A stretch of 6,951 nucleotides of DNA. Source: Coriobacteriia bacterium. GTDB taxonomy: Bacteria > Actinomycetota > Coriobacteriia > WRKU01. The notes below the pieces were generated by a model, which worked only from the letters and a program-made list of their open reading frames with translations, ran no database searches and was not told the DNA's origin. The position numbers were made by a program, and so were the translations under genes. Of the stretch, positions 5,588-6,951 are shown piece by piece (the first letter of the stretch is position 1; every line of letters begins with the position of its first letter). The DNA lies in the NCBI GenBank assembly GCA_009784095.1, contig WRDL01000078.1:1-6951 (forward strand), in the 5' to 3' direction.

Positions 5588-6951
5588 ATGGATGATTACG
5601 AGAGCAGAGAAATTCGGGAGACCACTCGCGAGACGGAAAAACGTAATAAGCTGTGGAAGTCCATATTGCTGGGGATACTTCTTGCCGCGATAATCCTCTT
5701 CATCGTCTTCTTGCTTCATCACTGTGGAGGAGTGTTCGATGACAGGGTGGGACAGATCGGTCCTGTCGGTCCTCAAGGGGAGCAGGGTATTCAAGGTGAA
5801 AAGGGTGAAAAAGGCGAGTCAGGAACTGCGGGTGCACCCGGTGCGGTAGGCTCGGCCGGATCGGCCGGTATAGGTTACTCCGGTGGGGGACAGGGCGCCG
5901 TCGGTCCGCAAGGAGCGACCGGTGCGACCGGTGCGACCGGTACAGCTGGTGCCACTGGTGCTACTGGCGCGACAGGACCGAAAGGTGCAACTGGCGCGAC
6001 AGGACCGAAAGGTGCAACTGGCGCAACAGGTACGACCGGTGCTACGGGTGCGACAGGCGCTGTCGGCCCGCAAGGTCCGGCAGCCGCGGATGGCGATACC
6101 GGTCCAAAAGGTGATAAAGGCGACACCGGCGATGTTGGAATTCAGGGTCCAGAAGGACCAAAAGGTGATACCGGTGATACCGGTACTCAAGGTCTGAAGG
6201 GCGATAAAGGCGACACTGGAGATACTGGAGCCCAAGGTCCAGTAGGTCCGGTAGGATCTAAAGGCGATAAAGGCGACAAGGGTGATACCGGCGATACTGG
6301 TACCCAAGGTCCAATAGGCCCAAAGGGCGATAAAGGTGATAACGGAGAGACCGGCGATACTGGTTCTCAAGGTCCAGTGGGTCCGGCAGGGCCAAAGGGT
6401 GACACCGGAGATACCGGTGCCCAAGGACCACAGGGAATACAGGGTCCACAAGGTCCTCGCGGCTTTATCGGTGATCCCGGACCGAAGGGCGATACCGGAG
6501 CAACCGGTCCGGCAGGGCCACAAGGTGAAAAGGGTGATACCGGAGAGACCGGTGCCCAAGGCCCGGCAGGTCCAGAAGGGCCGAAGGGTGATAAGGGAGA
6601 TACCGGAGAAGCAGGTGCTCAGGGTCCGCAAGGTCCTCGCGGTTTCATCGGCGATCAAGGTCCACAAGGTCCAGAAGGACCAAAGGGTGATAAAGGCGAC
6701 AAGGGTGATGCCGGAGACACAGGTGCCCAAGGCGCACAGGGAATACAGGGTCCACAGGGTCCTCGTGGGTTTATCGGCGATCAAGGTCCAAAGGGCGATA
6801 AAGGCGATACTGGAGAGACCGGCGCCCAAGGGCCACAGGGACTACAGGGTCCACAAGGTCCTCGCGGCTTTATCGGTGATCCCGGACCGAAGGGCGATAC
6901 CGGAGCAACCGGTCCGGCAGGGCCACAAGGTGAAAAGGGTGATACCGGAGA
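5588..6951 (+). CDS. Membrane-anchored collagen-like (Gly-X-Y) surface protein, 3' end outside the window
   Basis: The frame is open from ATG 5588 to the window end (454 codons, no stop). AAAGG lies 6 bases upstream. Residues 1-23 are charged and cytoplasmic. Residues 24-43 (KSILLGILLAAIILFIVFLL) form one transmembrane helix, followed by HHCGG. LHHC is a poor lipobox, so a type II signal anchor is more likely than a lipoprotein. From Gly58 on there are 132 Gly-X-Y triplets. Only two have the Gly replaced (Tyr97 and Ala166), and neither breaks the phase. Residues 109-156 are mostly Gly-Ala-Thr; after 166 the triplets are Gly-Asp-Lys/Thr and Gly-Pro-Lys, with more than 20 Lys-Gly-Asp steps, the salt-bridge pattern known to stabilise bacterial triple helices without hydroxyproline. 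Thr-rich Y positions could be glycosylated, as in BclA-type proteins. It should form an extracellular trimeric rod; an adhesin role is inference. The C-terminal domain is not seen. Confidence 0.92.
   Translation, partial: MDDYESREIRETTRETEKRNKLWKSILLGILLAAIILFIVFLLHHCGGVFDDRVGQIGPVGPQGEQGIQGEKGEKGESGTAGAPGAVGSAGSAGIGYSGGGQGAVGPQGATGATGATGTAGATGATGATGPKGATGATGPKGATGATGTTGATGATGAVGPQGPAAADGDTGPKGDKGDTGDVGIQGPEGPKGDTGDTGTQGLKGDKGDTGDTGAQGPVGPVGSKGDKGDKGDTGDTGTQGPIGPKGDKGDNGETGDTGSQGPVGPAGPKGDTGDTGAQGPQGIQGPQGPRGFIGDPGPKGDTGATGPAGPQGEKGDTGETGAQGPAGPEGPKGDKGDTGEAGAQGPQGPRGFIGDQGPQGPEGPKGDKGDKGDAGDTGAQGAQGIQGPQGPRGFIGDQGPKGDKGDTGETGAQGPQGLQGPQGPRGFIGDPGPKGDTGATGPAGPQGEKGDTG
5912..6055 (+). repeat. 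Gly-Ala-Thr repeat block
   Basis: Sixteen consecutive triplets: twelve GAT, two GPK, one GTA and one GTT (residues 109-156 of the collagen-like protein). It contains an exact 27-base tandem duplication (5963-5989 and 5990-6016, with the next 8 bases continuing the unit). This is typical of slippage or recombination in collagen-like genes. Confidence 0.9.
6438..6546 (+). repeat. 109-base direct repeat, copy 1
   Basis: Identical base for base to 6843-6951 at an offset of 405 bases (135 codons, 45 triplets). It encodes GPQGPRGFIGDPGPKGDTG and the following GATGPAGPQGEKGDTG. Just upstream the similarity continues with a few mismatches. Confidence 0.92.
6843..6951 (+). repeat. 109-base direct repeat, copy 2 (runs into the window edge)
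   Basis: Perfect copy of 6438-6546. Because it is still identical at the last base, the true repeat is at least 109 bases and probably longer. It marks a recent duplication of part of the collagen-like tract. Confidence 0.92.

Noticed and set aside
5626..5740. Lipoprotein signal in the collagen-like protein (LHHC)
   Set aside because: Histidine at -1 and -2 does not fit the lipobox, where -1 should be Gly, Ala or Ser; a signal anchor explains the segment better.
5819..6829. Long minus-strand open frame (336 codons) opposite the collagen-like gene
   Set aside because: It is a mirror of the Gly-X-Y repeat, whose codons give no stops in that frame; the predicted protein is a low-complexity Thr/Gly/Leu repeat with no start signals.

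Overview
The window looks like chromosomal DNA of a moderately GC-rich Gram-positive bacterium, most likely an actinobacterium of the Coriobacteriia type. This is inferred from the GTG starts, the strong use of ATC, GTC and GAC codons, a Gram-positive (CGAAC-N4-GTTC) SOS box, and a DUF6504-like gene directly upstream of a clostridial/coriobacterial style dinB. No RNA gene, CRISPR array, insertion sequence or phage integrase was seen.

Layout. Bases 1-2740 (+ strand) hold the last two steps of arginine biosynthesis: a 22-codon tail of an upstream gene (possibly argR), then argG (GTG start at 147, strong ribosome binding site) and argH two bases after the argG stop. The argH reading frame ends before the usual C-terminal RR...GG(T) tail. 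A matching tail is visible in another frame just downstream, so the 3' end of argH looks disrupted.

Bases 2814-5114 (- strand, convergent with argH) hold a DNA-damage cassette read right to left: a LexA/SOS box inside a promoter, a 90-residue DUF6504-like protein, DNA polymerase IV (dinB), and after a 65-base gap an SRAP/YedK-family abasic-site protein that may also have its own promoter. Together these suggest damage-induced lesion bypass plus protection of abasic sites.

Bases 5161-6951 (+ strand, divergent from the SOS cassette) start with a near-perfect sigma-70 promoter (TTGAAC-17-TATAAT). It is followed by a small unrecognised membrane protein and a membrane-anchored collagen-like protein whose Gly-X-Y repeat runs off the end of the window (132 triplets seen, no stop). 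The repeat region has a Gly-Ala-Thr block, a charged Gly-Asp-Lys block, four GPRGFIGD islands and a 109-base perfect repeat that reaches the window edge.

The collagen-like cassette and the argH tail are the parts most worth a second look; the rest is well understood at family level.
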